A stretch of DNA of 64,000 nt from Sphingorhabdus profundilacus (GTDB lineage: Bacteria > Pseudomonadota > Alphaproteobacteria > Sphingomonadales > Sphingomonadaceae). Position numbers and translations under genes: made by a program. Within the stretch, counting starts at the first letter, position 1. Each line of letters begins with the position of its first letter. The DNA is taken from the NCBI RefSeq assembly GCF_009769755.1, contig NZ_SDWJ01000002.1, forward strand, positions 372,001 through 436,000, in the 5' to 3' direction. Positions 30,907 through 40,437 of the stretch are shown here, in pieces. The notes under the pieces were generated by a model, which was not told where the DNA came from, ran no database searches, and worked only from the letters and a program-made list of their open reading frames with translations.

Positions 30907-33900
30907 TTAGAATTCAGTTGCAACATGGGCGCGGACGACGGTGTCTTTGCCACCCGAATGCGCGATGCCACCACCGAAGGAGACAGGAGCCTCCAGGTTC
31001 AGACGGTGGTTGAACGACACGCTGAATGCGCCTTCACCACGGTAGAATGCGGTACCGGCAACGACCGAGGTCTTACCGGGTTCCGAAGGCATAGGGGCGG
31101 AAACCAGTGCCGATGCAGCGGCAATACCGCGACGTGCTTCACGACGGTTCAGGTTGGCCAGATCAAACAATTCCTGCTGCCCGGCTTGCAAGGATGCAAT
31201 TGCCGGACGGATGGAGGCGTCACGCCCAACAGTGCCGGTGGCATCGACGGTCATGACATCGGTTGGCCCGACCTGCGCCGCCGTGCTGGCTGCGATGTCG
31301 GCGATGGTGACCGAAGTACCCTTAAACGGTGTTCCGTTTTGCGCCACACCAGCGGCGCGACCCAGGACGAGCTGGTCTGCCCGCGACGTTGTCGCACCAA
31401 TACCGATAGCTGTACTGTTGGTGTCGGAAGCGCGGACCGTAGCGTTGGCACCAATAGCCATGGCACCTTCGGCAAGGGCATTGGCGCGGAAACCGACCGC
31501 AGTCGATCGCACACCGGTCGCATTGGTTTGCCAACCAAAGGCTTGTGCACCAGCGGCACTCGCAATGACTTCACCGCCGACGGCAGTGGCATGGAAACCC
31601 GCTTGCGACTTGTCACCAATAACCGTTGCGTCTTCGTCATTGGCAACGGCCCCATTACCTATGGCAATGGTGGTTTGCGCTGTTGCCTGGGCTTTACGTC
31701 CAATGGCGATATTCGAATCGGCAAATGCTTCCAAAGATCCAGCAGTCTTCTTATCCAGCGCGGCCCGTGCGCCATCACCAATCGCGACCGCCGAAACGCC
31801 AAGCGCGTTGCTTTCCGAACCCAAAGCAACCGCCGCAAGGCCGGTGGCGGTGTTGGTGAAGCCCAATGCAACCGCACCTTGGCCGGTGGCGGTGTTTGGA
31901 TCACCAATGGCAACCGCACCATTGCCAGATGCAGTGTTGCCCAGACCGATGGAAACTGCCGCGCCGTTCTTGGCAATCGCACCGGTGCCAATGGCCACCG
32001 AGTCGTTGCCGGACGCCACCGCTTTGCTACCTGCGGCTATGGAACCGATACCAGTCGCGGCTGATGCAACCGCGGCTGCGTCTACATTTACCGCAAGGAA
32101 ACCACCACCCGCGCCGCCAGCACTGGCAGCATTTTTGAGGAGTGTAATATCACCCTTGATGAGCGCCACGTCATCTTTGACAAGATTTAACTGGCCAACA
32201 TTGACCGCATCGGTGGCGTCAGTGCCCGCAGTGACATTCACCAGCCTGCGTGTGGCAAAGGCGTCGCCCGTCACACCCGAACCGATGGAGACGGTGTTGG
32301 CCGCAGTTGCAATCGAACCCGAACCCAACGCAACGCTGTTATTTGCATTCGCCTCCACTTTCGCACCCGCACCCAACGCGGTAGCGTTGGTTGCCAAAGC
32401 GTTCGAACCTTCACCAATGGCAACCGCGCCCGCCAGCGTTGCGTTGGACGCACCACCAAGAGCAACCGTACCCGCCACCGCCGCATTCGCAGGCGCCGCA
32501 CCGGCAACTTCCTTGACCGCGACAAACAGGCTGGCGGGAACAACCACCCCGCCGCTAGCACCGCCGCCCAGTTTGGCTTCGCCAATCAGAAGCTTCACCT
32601 GCCCCAGTGTCGTGGCATCTGTATCCAAACTGCCGTCTTTAAGATTGATCAAACGACGCTTGATTGTGCTGCTACCAAAAGAAACTATGTCCGCATCGCC
32701 CGAAGCCGTAACCGATCCACTGCCGATGGCGACCGAGCGCAGGCCCGCTGCATTGGTGTTACCCCCCAATGCAACGGCATCAGTTCCGACCAATGCAGCT
32801 GTTCCGAAATTGGATGTGTCGACGCCAATAAATGCGTTCTGGACAGTAGCTGCGAATAGCTGTGCCCCGGTAACGGCATCACTGCTGCCCGCGGCGACCA
32901 AGCCTTGGTCAACATTGGTAATCTTGCGTTTCAAATTCTTCCCGCCAACTGAAACAGTGTTCGCCGCTACGGCATCCGATCCTTCACCAAGTGCAACTGA
33001 GTTGTCTGCGGATGCCTTTGCATTGCCCCCAATGGCGACGCTACGCGTTCCTGATGCTACTGCATCCACAGGCGTGAAGATTACTCCGCCAACCGTGCCA
33101 CCAGCACTCACTTTTACAAATTTGTCGGGTACACCACCACCACCTAATGCAGCCTGCGAAATCAGTGTATTTACCTGACCTAAGTTAACCGCGTCATTGT
33201 CCGCCGTGCCTGCCTTGATGTTCACCAAACGACGAGTTTTTTCGGCTATCCCCAAGGTGTTCGCGCCCGCACCGAACGACACGGTATCAGCAGCATCCGC
33301 CAACGAATCCGATCCAATAGCAACCGAATCGTTGACGCCTAAGCCAAAAACAAACGACCGGATACCAATCGCGATACCCCGCAAGTTTGCCGATCCGACA
33401 CTAGCATCGCCGCCAATCGCCACCGATTCATTCGAACCGGCAAATGCGCCAAAACCGAATGCCGCCGACTGCTCTCCATTGGCGGTCGCAAATGTTCCTA
33501 TGCCGACCGATGATATTCCGACAACATTGGTTCCCGCACCGATAGCAATGGAGTCTTCACCAAAAGTGGCAGAATCCTGAGACACCAGAGTACTGATACC
33601 GACAAAGGGGTTAACGCCGTTAAAGACAGCATTGTTAATCGCGACGTTCAATTGGCCCACATTAGCGGCATCATTTGCATCAATACCAGCCGTAATGTTG
33701 GTCAAACGACGTGTAATTGCATCAATTGGGTTGAGCGGATCGGACAGGTCTGCCTTGCGGCCAAACGAAACGGTTAAGGCATCAACCGCTTCTGAACCGT
33801 TACCAATGGCCACCGAGTCGGAGGCAACTGCCGCCACAAAAGCGCCAGCACCAAGGGCAATGCTGCGATCCGCAATAGCAAATGAACCGGCGCCAACTGC

Positions 33901-34233
33901 AGTTGAAAATGCGCCATCGGCAATGGAAACATTGCCTAAAGCGGTCGCGCCACTGCCCGATGCCGTAGAACCAATGCCACATTGCGTGCTGAAAGGAATT
34001 GGGTCGCCCGCTGCTACAAGAACAGGATCGCCCGTCACCGGATCAAGAATTGGATCGCCGGTAACAGGGTCAAACTGTGTAGCAGCAGGATTGGTACCTG
34101 TAGATTCAACCGCTACAGCACAATCAGCAACGCTATTGGGAGTCGCCTGCGCCCAAGCGGACGTCGGCATGGTAAGCGCGGCAAGGCTCGCGCTGGTGAG
34201 CGCGGCGGCCAGTAAATTCTTACGGTTTAACAT
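30907..34233 (-). CDS. Trimeric autotransporter adhesin (YadA-like)
   Basis: An 1108-residue type Vc secreted protein. A signal peptide ending near SAWAQA is followed by a short unique region with three DPVTGDP-type repeats, then many head repeats of the form AxAIGxGAxA and SVAIGxxS that build the YadA-like left-handed beta-roll. Between them are neck-like RRLxNIxAGxxxxDAVNxxQL stretches. The last 80 residues match the YadA membrane anchor (LNRREARRGIAAASAL, GAFSVSFNHRL) and end with phenylalanine. It would mediate surface attachment or aggregation. It stands alone. Its repeat richness gives large spurious antisense frames. Confidence 0.93.
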   Translation of the reverse strand: MLNRKNLLAAALTSASLAALTMPTSAWAQATPNSVADCAVAVESTGTNPAATQFDPVTGDPILDPVTGDPVLVAAGDPIPFSTQCGIGSTASGSGATALGNVSIADGAFSTAVGAGSFAIADRSIALGAGAFVAAVASDSVAIGNGSEAVDALTVSFGRKADLSDPLNPIDAITRRLTNITAGIDANDAANVGQLNVAINNAVFNGVNPFVGISTLVSQDSATFGEDSIAIGAGTNVVGISSVGIGTFATANGEQSAAFGFGAFAGSNESVAIGGDASVGSANLRGIAIGIRSFVFGLGVNDSVAIGSDSLADAADTVSFGAGANTLGIAEKTRRLVNIKAGTADNDAVNLGQVNTLISQAALGGGGVPDKFVKVSAGGTVGGVIFTPVDAVASGTRSVAIGGNAKASADNSVALGEGSDAVAANTVSVGGKNLKRKITNVDQGLVAAGSSDAVTGAQLFAATVQNAFIGVDTSNFGTAALVGTDAVALGGNTNAAGLRSVAIGSGSVTASGDADIVSFGSSTIKRRLINLKDGSLDTDATTLGQVKLLIGEAKLGGGASGGVVVPASLFVAVKEVAGAAPANAAVAGTVALGGASNATLAGAVAIGEGSNALATNATALGAGAKVEANANNSVALGSGSIATAANTVSIGSGVTGDAFATRRLVNVTAGTDATDAVNVGQLNLVKDDVALIKGDITLLKNAASAGGAGGGFLAVNVDAAAVASAATGIGSIAAGSKAVASGNDSVAIGTGAIAKNGAAVSIGLGNTASGNGAVAIGDPNTATGQGAVALGFTNTATGLAAVALGSESNALGVSAVAIGDGARAALDKKTAGSLEAFADSNIAIGRKAQATAQTTIAIGNGAVANDEDATVIGDKSQAGFHATAVGGEVIASAAGAQAFGWQTNATGVRSTAVGFRANALAEGAMAIGANATVRASDTNSTAIGIGATTSRADQLVLGRAAGVAQNGTPFKGTSVTIADIAASTAAQVGPTDVMTVDATGTVGRDASIRPAIASLQAGQQELFDLANLNRREARRGIAAASALVSAPMPSEPGKTSVVAGTAFYRGEGAFSVSFNHRLNLEAPVSFGGGIAHSGGKDTVVRAHVATEF

Positions 34234-34237
34234 CTGA

Positions 34238-34925
34238 ATACTCCTTTATTTTTCGTACTGATCCGGCGCGCGGCTTTTTGCGTGCTAATGGGAATCGATC
34301 GACCGATACATAGTGTAGCTTTGTATGTAAACATAGTTCTACGTTTTATATGGGTGGCGGGGGTGGGCCGCTTCTTTTTTGGTTCGCGCGAAGACGCGAA
34401 GATTTGGGGAGCGGGCGAGGCCTTTATTCTGCTCCCTCCGCGCCCTCGGCGTACTCTGAGTGGAACCATTAACGCCGTTTTTTTGGTTCACGCAGAGTGC
34501 GCGGAGAGGAATCGCCCTCACCTGCAAGCGAAGGCGGGTGACTGACGATACGCTCTCCGTCACCCTGAACTTGGTTCAGGGTCCATCGTGAAACGGCAAC
34601 TAAAGTGTAATCGAGAGAGCAACGGTGCGGCGAGGCGTGGCTTGTCACTGGGATGGCGGTATGGGCTGTTAAATGGACCCTGAAACGAGTTCAGGGTGAC
34701 GGTGGTTGGGGGTTCAGGGTGGCGGGGGTGGTATTGAGGGCGACGGGTTTGTGTTCATGGAGAGGCCGAGTTAGCCCTCTTTCCCCCCTCCCGCTTGCGG
34801 GAGGGGCTGGGGGAGGGTGTGTCGTTGACGTCGCAAGGCGGACCTTCGGCCCGCCCCCTCCCCTAACCCCTCCCGCTTGCGGGAGGGGGATTGGTCGCCT
34901 GCGCGTGAAATATTCTATTGTTTAG
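34238..34925. other. Repeat-rich intergenic region between the adhesin and metX
   Basis: No gene is supported in about 690 bp. It holds two CCCTGAACTTGGTTCAGGG-type palindromes (34557-34584 and 34675-34702, opposite orientation) and two CCCTCCCGCTTGCGGGAGGG palindromes (34783-34817 and 34850-34893). Two related stretches, GGTTCGCGCGAAGACGCG near 34380 and GGTTCACGCAGAGTGCGCGG near 34485, are similar to one another. The metX and adhesin promoters must lie at its two ends. Confidence 0.75.
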
Positions 34926-34931
34926 CGTCGT

Positions 34932-36089
34932 GTGGCTGATATGGCGAAAAGCATGCAAGGGGATGAGCGTTTCGGGTTGGATAAAAGGGTGCGCCTGCTG
35001 GGGCCGGTCAGGCTTGAAAGCGGGGCGGAGTTTGCGCCGGTTGATTTTGCCTATGAAACCTATGGTTCGTTAAACGCCGATAAAACCAACGCGATCCTGA
35101 TCTGCCACGCGCTGACCGGCGACCAATATGTCGCATCAACGCATCCGGTAACCGGCAAGGATGGCTGGTGGACGCGCATGGTGGGGCCCGGCAAGCCGAT
35201 TGATCCGGCGCGCCATTGCATCATCAGCATCAATGTCATGGGCAGTTGCATGGGATCGTCCGGCCCGGCCAGCCTCGATCCGTCAACAGGCGGTCCTTAT
35301 GGCATGGCCTTTCCCGTGATTACCATTGGTGACATGGTGCGGGCGCAGGCGATATTGCTCGACCATCTGGATATCCCGATATTGTCGGCGGTGGTGGGCG
35401 GGTCGATGGGCGGAATGCAGGCGTTAAGCTGGGCTACGCTGTTCCCAGAACGGGTGCGCTGTGCCGTGGTCATTGCATCTACGGCGCGTCATTCGGCGCA
35501 GAATATCGCCTTTCACGAGGTTGGCCGACAGGCGATCATGGCTGATCCACGCTGGAATAATGGTGCCTATTATGGGCGGGAGGCCCCGGCCTCGGGCTTG
35601 GCGGTGGCGCGGATGGCGGCGCATATCACCTATCTGTCCGAAGCTGGATTGACCGAAAAATTCGGCCGTCGCCTGCAAAACCGCCCAGACGGCAGCATGG
35701 GCGCGAAGAGTTTTGGCTTTGATGCAGATTTTCAGGTGGAAAGCTATTTGCGTTATCAGGGGCTAAGCTTTGTCGACCGCTTCGATGCCAATTCCTATCT
35801 CTATATCACCCGCGCGATGGATTATTTCGATCTGGCTGAACCCCATGACGGGGTACTGGCCAAGGCTTTTGCCGCCACAAAAGCGCGGTTTTGCCTGATC
35901 AGTTTTGACAGCGACTGGTTATATCCGACGTCGGAGTCACGCCGGATTGTCCATGCCTTGAATGCCGCGGGGGCGGCGGCGAGCTTTGTCGAATTATCCA
36001 GCCCCTTTGGCCATGACAGCTTTCTGCTCGATGCACCTGAAATGAACCGGATTGTCGACGGATTCCTGCGCGCCGGGGAAAATCTGTGA
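34932..36089 (+). CDS. metX: Homoserine O-acyltransferase (MetX family)
   Basis: A 385-residue alpha/beta-hydrolase-fold enzyme that acylates homoserine for methionine synthesis. The nucleophile lies in [12 protein letters not shown], the acid in SFDSDWLYP and the histidine in [11 protein letters not shown]. Acetyl versus succinyl use cannot be settled from this read. The GTG start is 9 bp before an alternative ATG (34941). The stop overlaps metW by GTGA, giving the usual metX-metW unit. No SAM riboswitch was recognised upstream. Confidence 0.93.
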   Translation: MADMAKSMQGDERFGLDKRVRLLGPVRLESGAEFAPVDFAYETYGSLNADKTNAILICHALTGDQYVASTHPVTGKDGWWTRMVGPGKPIDPARHCIISINVMGSCMGSSGPASLDPSTGGPYGMAFPVITIGDMVRAQAILLDHLDIPILSAVVGGSMGGMQALSWATLFPERVRCAVVIASTARHSAQNIAFHEVGRQAIMADPRWNNGAYYGREAPASGLAVARMAAHITYLSEAGLTEKFGRRLQNRPDGSMGAKSFGFDADFQVESYLRYQGLSFVDRFDANSYLYITRAMDYFDLAEPHDGVLAKAFAATKARFCLISFDSDWLYPTSESRRIVHALNAAGAAASFVELSSPFGHDSFLLDAPEMNRIVDGFLRAGENL

Positions 36090-36679
36090 CGATGCTGCGG
36101 TCAGATCTTGCAATAATCGCCCGCAATGTCCGCAGCGGATCACGCATCCTGGACGTTGGCTGCGGCGACGGCCAGTTGATGGCGGCCCTGCGCGATCACA
36201 AGCAGGTCGATGCCCGCGGGCTGGAAATTGACCCGGTCAATGTGGCGACCGCGGTTGCGCGCGGGCTGTCCGTGGTGCAGGGCGATGCCGATAGCGACCT
36301 GGTCGATTATCCCGACGGCTGTTTTGACTATGTGATCCTGAGCCAGACATTGCAGACAACACGGCGTCCCGATCTGGTGCTGGACCATATGTTGCGGATC
36401 GGGCGGCAGGCCTTTGTATCCTTTCCCAATTTCGCGCAATGGCGCATTCGCATCGCGCATATGTTTGGCGGCCAGATGCCGGTGACCGAACAATTGCCGC
36501 ACAGATGGTATGACACGCCCAATATCCACCATGTCACGATCGACGATTTTCGCAGTTTCCTCAAAGATCGCGGCGTAGTGGTCGAAGGGCAGTGGTTCCT
36601 GTCGGGGAACCGGCCGCGCAAAAAGGCACTGGCCAATTTGATGGCGGAACATGCGGTATTCCTGCTGCGGCAGGGCTAG
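36086..36679 (+). CDS. metW: Methionine biosynthesis protein MetW
   Basis: A 197-residue methyltransferase-fold protein with [15 protein letters not shown] and [17 protein letters not shown] as the SAM site and [16 protein letters not shown] downstream. MetW associates with MetX and stimulates homoserine acylation in several proteobacteria. It starts at a GTG overlapping the metX stop. Sequence and context agree. Confidence 0.93.
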   Translation: MTMLRSDLAIIARNVRSGSRILDVGCGDGQLMAALRDHKQVDARGLEIDPVNVATAVARGLSVVQGDADSDLVDYPDGCFDYVILSQTLQTTRRPDLVLDHMLRIGRQAFVSFPNFAQWRIRIAHMFGGQMPVTEQLPHRWYDTPNIHHVTIDDFRSFLKDRGVVVEGQWFLSGNRPRKKALANLMAEHAVFLLRQG

Positions 36680-36720
36680 GGCTGCTGGCACCGAATTACC
36701 GACCGCTAAAGGTAGCAACA

Positions 36721-36750
36721 CCGTCACCCTGAACTTGGTTCAGGGTAACA
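36721..36750. repeat. CCCTGAACTTGGTTCAGGG-type palindrome
   Basis: A single copy of the family lies 42 bp after metW, between metW and the flagellar promoter. Here it may act as a transcription terminator between two functionally unrelated units (inference). Confidence 0.75.
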
Positions 36751-36837
36751 GGCGGGGCGTCGGGATTTTGACAGTCGGACTTTTGACACCGAAAATGTAT
36801 CCTTTAAACATCTGATAAAACATCATATATTATAATT

Positions 36838-36853
36838 TGGCACGGCAATTGCT
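36838..36853 (+). promoter_or_regulatory. Sigma-54 -24/-12 promoter of the flagellar operon
   Basis: TGGCAC-GGCAA-TTGCT matches the sigma-54 consensus at every key base, with the GG and GC doublets separated by the required 10 nt. It lies 52 bp before the flgB start. A sigma-54 activator gene is present at 46805-47869. Confidence 0.88.
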
Positions 36854-36904
36854 GTATTTCATTCGTAAGCACCTGAACCGGTGCGGTAACGAAAGGAGTC
36901 GGCC

Positions 36905-37246
36905 ATGCCGTCACTGGACAATATGTTCGGCATTCATGCCACCGCGCTCAAGTTGCGGGAACAGCGTATGGGGATGCTTGCGTCCAACATCGCAAACGCC
37001 GCGACGCCCGGCTATAAGGCCCGCGACATTGAATTTTCATCTGCCTTGAAACTGGCAGAGCAGGGCCAATCGCCCGAAACCGCGATCCAATATCGCATTC
37101 CGGTCCAGCCATCATTGGATGGAAATACCGTCGAGCTTGCCACTGAACAGACTGCCTTTGCTGAAAATGCCCTCGCCTACCGGTCGAGCTTGTCGTTTCT
37201 GCAAGGCCGTATCGGCACGCTGACCCGTGCGCTTAAGGGAGAATGA
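36905..37246 (+). CDS. flgB: Flagellar basal-body rod protein FlgB
   Basis: A 113-residue proximal rod subunit. The N-terminus has the rod signature LKLREQRMGMLASNIANAATPGYKARDIEF and the C-terminus FLQGRIGTLTRALKG. A strong AAGGAG site precedes it. It is the first gene after the sigma-54 promoter, so it heads the flagellar operon. Size is slightly short for the family. Confidence 0.95.
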   Translation: MPSLDNMFGIHATALKLREQRMGMLASNIANAATPGYKARDIEFSSALKLAEQGQSPETAIQYRIPVQPSLDGNTVELATEQTAFAENALAYRSSLSFLQGRIGTLTRALKGE

Positions 37247-37653
37247 GGGTGGCCGAAAATCTATCCATATTCGATATAAGCGGGCGGGCTATGGCAGCGC
37301 AGCTTGTGCGGTTGAACACGACTGCATCCAATCTTGCCAATGCCGGAACAGTATCGGGCAGCGAAAGCACGGCCTTCCGTTCGATGAAGCCCGTGTTTCG
37401 CACCATCATGGGCGAAGCTGGCAAGGCCACCGTACAGGTCGACCGTATCGACAATGGCACAACCGCCCCTGTCAAACGCTATCAACCCGACCACCCGCTT
37501 GCCGACAAGGATGGCAATGTCTGGGAAGCCGCCGTCGATAGTGCGGCAGAGATGGTCGAGATGCTCGAAACATCACGCCAATATCAAAACAACGTTCAGG
37601 TGCTTGCAACCGCCAAGGGCCTGATCAGCGAAACCCTGCGGTTAGGACAATAA
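37243..37653 (+). CDS. flgC: Flagellar basal-body rod protein FlgC
   Basis: A 136-residue rod subunit with IFDISGRAMAAQLVRLNTTASNLANAGT at the start and AEMVEMLETSRQYQNNVQVL at the end, the two coiled-coil segments shared by rod and hook proteins. The start overlaps flgB by ATGA; a GTG two codons later is also possible. Normal length. Confidence 0.95.
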   Translation: MRVAENLSIFDISGRAMAAQLVRLNTTASNLANAGTVSGSESTAFRSMKPVFRTIMGEAGKATVQVDRIDNGTTAPVKRYQPDHPLADKDGNVWEAAVDSAAEMVEMLETSRQYQNNVQVLATAKGLISETLRLGQ

Positions 37654-37655
37654 TC

Positions 37656-37967
37656 ATGACTAGCGTATCAGCTGTAAATTCCCGCAACTTGCCGGTCCTA
37701 TCGAAGGACATGGCCGAGAAAAAACTGGGCCAGAATGATTTCCTGCGCCTGATGACGACGCAGTTGAAGGAACAGGATCCGTTCAACCCGGTCGATAACC
37801 AGGCAATGGTCGCGCAAATGGCGCAGTTTTCAAGCGTTGCCGGTATTTCCGAAATGAACACATCGCTGAAATCTATTGCAGAGCAGATTTCGGCGCAAAC
37901 CGCACTTTTGGCGGACATCAAATCGTCAAACGCAACCGCAACCACCGCATCTGCAACAGGAGTATAA
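37656..37967 (+). CDS. flgD: Hook-capping protein FlgD, short form
   Basis: A 103-residue protein with the conserved N-terminal scaffold domain: LGQNDFLRLMTTQLKEQDPFNPVDNQAMVAQMAQFSS. Typical FlgD is about 220 residues and has a C-terminal Ig/tudor-like region that forms the cap body; that part is absent here. No frameshift remnant follows, as flgE begins 3 bp later. The protein is therefore a genuinely reduced cap, or another protein supplies the missing part. Confidence 0.9.
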   Translation: MTSVSAVNSRNLPVLSKDMAEKKLGQNDFLRLMTTQLKEQDPFNPVDNQAMVAQMAQFSSVAGISEMNTSLKSIAEQISAQTALLADIKSSNATATTASATGV

Positions 37968-37970
37968 ACC

Positions 37971-38798
37971 ATGTCCTTTTACACGTCATTGTCGGGCCTG
38001 AAAGGCGCGCAAACCGATCTTTCGGTGATCTCGAACAACCTCGCCAACGTCGGCTCGACAGGCTTCAAAAAAAGCCGCGCGCAATTTGGCGACCTGTTCG
38101 CCAGCGCGCCGACGCAGACCACCAAAATGATCGCCGGACAGGGCACGCGCCTGAATTCGGTCGTGCAGCAATTTACGCAAGGCACGTTGGAAGCATCTGA
38201 CAAAACGCTAGATCTGGCCATTGCCGGTGAAGGCTTTTTCGTGTCGCGCGGTGATCCACCCCGTGCAGCGGTAACCTATACCCGCAATGGCGCGTTTCAG
38301 GTCAATGCGAACCGTCAGGTTGTCGATACTCTGGGTTCCACCTTGCAGCTTTTGCCTGTCGATGCGGCCGGAAATGTGACGTCCGCGACATTGGGTTCTG
38401 CATTTGATTTTGTTTTGCCAGCCAACTCACCCGCTGATCCGACGGTTGCCCTTGTCAACGTGTCTGTTGGCATCGACGGACTGGTGACAGCCACTTATGC
38501 CGATGGCTCTAGTGAATTGCTGGGCAAGGTCGCGATGGCCAGCTTTACCGCGCAAGAAGGTTTGCGTCCGGTGGGTGATGCCCATTGGCAATCAACCGGC
38601 GACAGCGGTCCACCCTCGATTGATGCTGCAACCAATGGACCTTTGGGAACTATCCGCTCAGGTGCACTGGAACGCGCCAATGTGGATGTGACCGAAGAAC
38701 TGGTCGCATTGATTTCGGCCCAGCGCAATTTTCAGGCCAATGCCAAAGCAATCGAAACCGCGTCGAACATGACGCAGACGATTGTCCAGATCAACTGA
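37971..38798 (+). CDS. flgE: Flagellar hook protein FlgE, short form
   Basis: A 275-residue hook subunit with the D0 segment LSGLKGAQTDLSVISNNLANVGSTGFKKS, a D1 core (LDLAIAGEGFFV, YTRNGAFQVNANRQVVD) and the C-terminal NVDVTEELVALISAQRNFQANAKAI. At roughly 65 percent of the common 400-residue length, it lacks most of the surface-exposed middle domain. It could be called FlgF/FlgG by similarity alone, but position after flgD and its own D1 pattern support FlgE. Confidence 0.9.
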   Translation: MSFYTSLSGLKGAQTDLSVISNNLANVGSTGFKKSRAQFGDLFASAPTQTTKMIAGQGTRLNSVVQQFTQGTLEASDKTLDLAIAGEGFFVSRGDPPRAAVTYTRNGAFQVNANRQVVDTLGSTLQLLPVDAAGNVTSATLGSAFDFVLPANSPADPTVALVNVSVGIDGLVTATYADGSSELLGKVAMASFTAQEGLRPVGDAHWQSTGDSGPPSIDAATNGPLGTIRSGALERANVDVTEELVALISAQRNFQANAKAIETASNMTQTIVQIN

Positions 38799-38823
38799 TG
38801 ATCGGCACTAATGCCCTGCCTGT

Positions 38824-38883
38824 CTGCATCCCGACATTCCGACGGGATGCAGGCGGCTGGGTAAAGTTTACCGCCCGCCAAGG
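38824..38883 (+). promoter_or_regulatory. Hairpins in the flgE-flgF spacer
   Basis: CTGCATCCCG and CGGGATGCAG form a perfect 10-bp stem with a 9-nt loop at 38824-38852. A second dyad GGTAAA-G-TTTACC, flanked by imperfect GGCGG..CCGCC, lies around 38858-38880. They sit in the only large gap of the early flg operon, after the gene whose product is needed in the highest amount. Confidence 0.65.
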
Positions 38884-38892
38884 AGGATAAGC

Positions 38893-39636
38893 ATGGACCG
38901 TCTGATCTATACCAGCCTGACAGCGATGCGCGGATCGATGGCACGCCAGACGGCGATTGCCAACAACCTGGCCAATGCCAACACACCGGGTTTCAAGGCT
39001 GATCTGGCGGAGGCCCAATCGCTTTGGCTTGATGGTCAAAGGCTCGACACCCGCGCCTTTGCTTCGGAAGAAGTGCTGGCGGCCGACATGCACGCAGGAA
39101 CGGTCGTGTCCACTGGCCGCGATCTTGATATTGCAATGTCGGGCGATTCCATGCTGGCCGTTCAGGCCGAAAATGGCGAAATTGGCTATACCAAACGCGG
39201 TGACCTTATGTTGTCATCCAGCGGGCTGTTGACGACCGGTGATGGTCGTCCGGTACAAGGTACGCAAGGCCCCCTCACTCTGCCCCCTGCAGATAGTGTC
39301 AATATCGATGAGCAGGGCAATGTCTGGATCGTACCGCAAGGCGGCGATGCCAGCCAGCCGCAACAGGTCGACAAATTGCAAATCGTCAGCCCGACGGGTT
39401 CCAACGTCGTCAAAGGTCTGGATGGCCTGTTCCGCGTCAAAGGCGGCGGCGTATTGCCCGACGACCCCGACGCCCGTGTTACGACGCGCAGCCTGGAAAG
39501 TTCCAACGTCAGCGCGACCGAAGCCTTGGTAAAAATGATCGAGGCGAGCCGGTCTTGGGACACGCAACTCAAATTACTGGGCGACGCGCGCGATATGGAC
39601 GCAGCGACCGCCGATCTTATGTCAATGCCGCAATAA
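38893..39636 (+). CDS. flgF: Flagellar basal-body rod protein FlgF
   Basis: A 247-residue proximal-end distal-rod subunit: MDRLIYTSLTAMRGSMARQTAIANNLANANTPGFK at the start (abridged family pattern), LDIAMSGDSMLAVQ in the core and SLESSNVSATEALVKMIEASRSWDTQLKLL at the C-terminus. AGGAGG precedes the start. Order flgE-flgF-flgG is standard. Confidence 0.94.
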   Translation: MDRLIYTSLTAMRGSMARQTAIANNLANANTPGFKADLAEAQSLWLDGQRLDTRAFASEEVLAADMHAGTVVSTGRDLDIAMSGDSMLAVQAENGEIGYTKRGDLMLSSSGLLTTGDGRPVQGTQGPLTLPPADSVNIDEQGNVWIVPQGGDASQPQQVDKLQIVSPTGSNVVKGLDGLFRVKGGGVLPDDPDARVTTRSLESSNVSATEALVKMIEASRSWDTQLKLLGDARDMDAATADLMSMPQ

Positions 39637-39648
39637 GGAATAGAGACC

Positions 39649-40437
39649 ATGTCAAACGGAGCCCTTCATGTCGCCCGCACCGGGTTAGATGCCCAGAATA
39701 TGCGAATGCAAGTCATCGCCAACAATCTGGCCAACGTAAACACCGTCGGCTTTAAAAAGGATCGGGCGAGTTTTGAAACGCTCGCCTATCAGGCGATGAC
39801 GGTCGCAGGATCAGCATCTTCGGCGGAAAACAAATACGCTATCGGCCTGAACCTGGGCACCGGCGTGCAGGTAAACGGAACCGCCCGTATCGATACCCAA
39901 GGCACGTTGACCACCACCGGCAACGGCATGGATGTCGCCATTGAAGGTGCAGGCTATTTTCAGGTGCAAATGCCTGATGGCCGCATCGGTTACACCCGCG
40001 CTGGCGACTTCAGCCTGTCAGCCGAAGGGACATTGGTGACCCCGGACGGTATGCCGGTTCAGCCGCAGATCCAGATACCCGACGGCACAACCTCTGTGTC
40101 AATTGGTGCGGACGGAACCGTATCCGCGCAGATCGCCGGTCAAGCGGCCGTCACTGAAGTCGGTCGCATCGAAATCGCCCGCTTTGCCAATTCGGCCGGT
40201 CTGCAATCCATCGGCAATAATCTTTTGGTCGAAACCCCGGCATCAGGCGCACCCCAAGTGGGCGCCGCAGGTGAAGAAGGGCGTGGTTCATTGCGTTCCG
40301 GCGCGCTGGAGGCAAGCAATGTCAATGTCGTCGAAGAATTGGTCGATATGATCGAAACCCAACGCGCTTACGAGGTCAACAGCAAGATGATCCAGTCCAC
40401 CGATGAAATGATGCGTAATGCCACACAAAATCTCTAG
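39649..40437 (+). CDS. flgG: Flagellar basal-body distal rod protein FlgG
   Basis: A 262-residue protein, normal length for FlgG. Key segments are ARTGLDAQNMRMQVIANNLANVNTVGFKK, the core MDVAIEGAGYFQVQMPDG and the C-terminal GALEASNVNVVEELVDMIETQRAYEVNSKMI. It builds the distal rod that passes through the wall and P/L rings. Confidence 0.96.
   Translation: MSNGALHVARTGLDAQNMRMQVIANNLANVNTVGFKKDRASFETLAYQAMTVAGSASSAENKYAIGLNLGTGVQVNGTARIDTQGTLTTTGNGMDVAIEGAGYFQVQMPDGRIGYTRAGDFSLSAEGTLVTPDGMPVQPQIQIPDGTTSVSIGADGTVSAQIAGQAAVTEVGRIEIARFANSAGLQSIGNNLLVETPASGAPQVGAAGEEGRGSLRSGALEASNVNVVEELVDMIETQRAYEVNSKMIQSTDEMMRNATQNL

Noticed and set aside
31154-33178. 674-codon open frame antisense to the adhesin
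   Set aside because: Low-complexity Ala/Pro/Thr translation is the reverse image of the adhesin repeats; no start signal or domain.
30907-34233. Possible CRISPR or tandem DNA repeat array in the adhesin region
   Set aside because: The repetition is codon-phased protein repeats without regular spacer-repeat lengths; no CRISPR array was seen anywhere in the window.
34894-34931. SAM-type riboswitch before metX
   Set aside because: The short A/T-rich leader shows no SAM-II or SAM/SAH pseudoknot elements that I can recognise.
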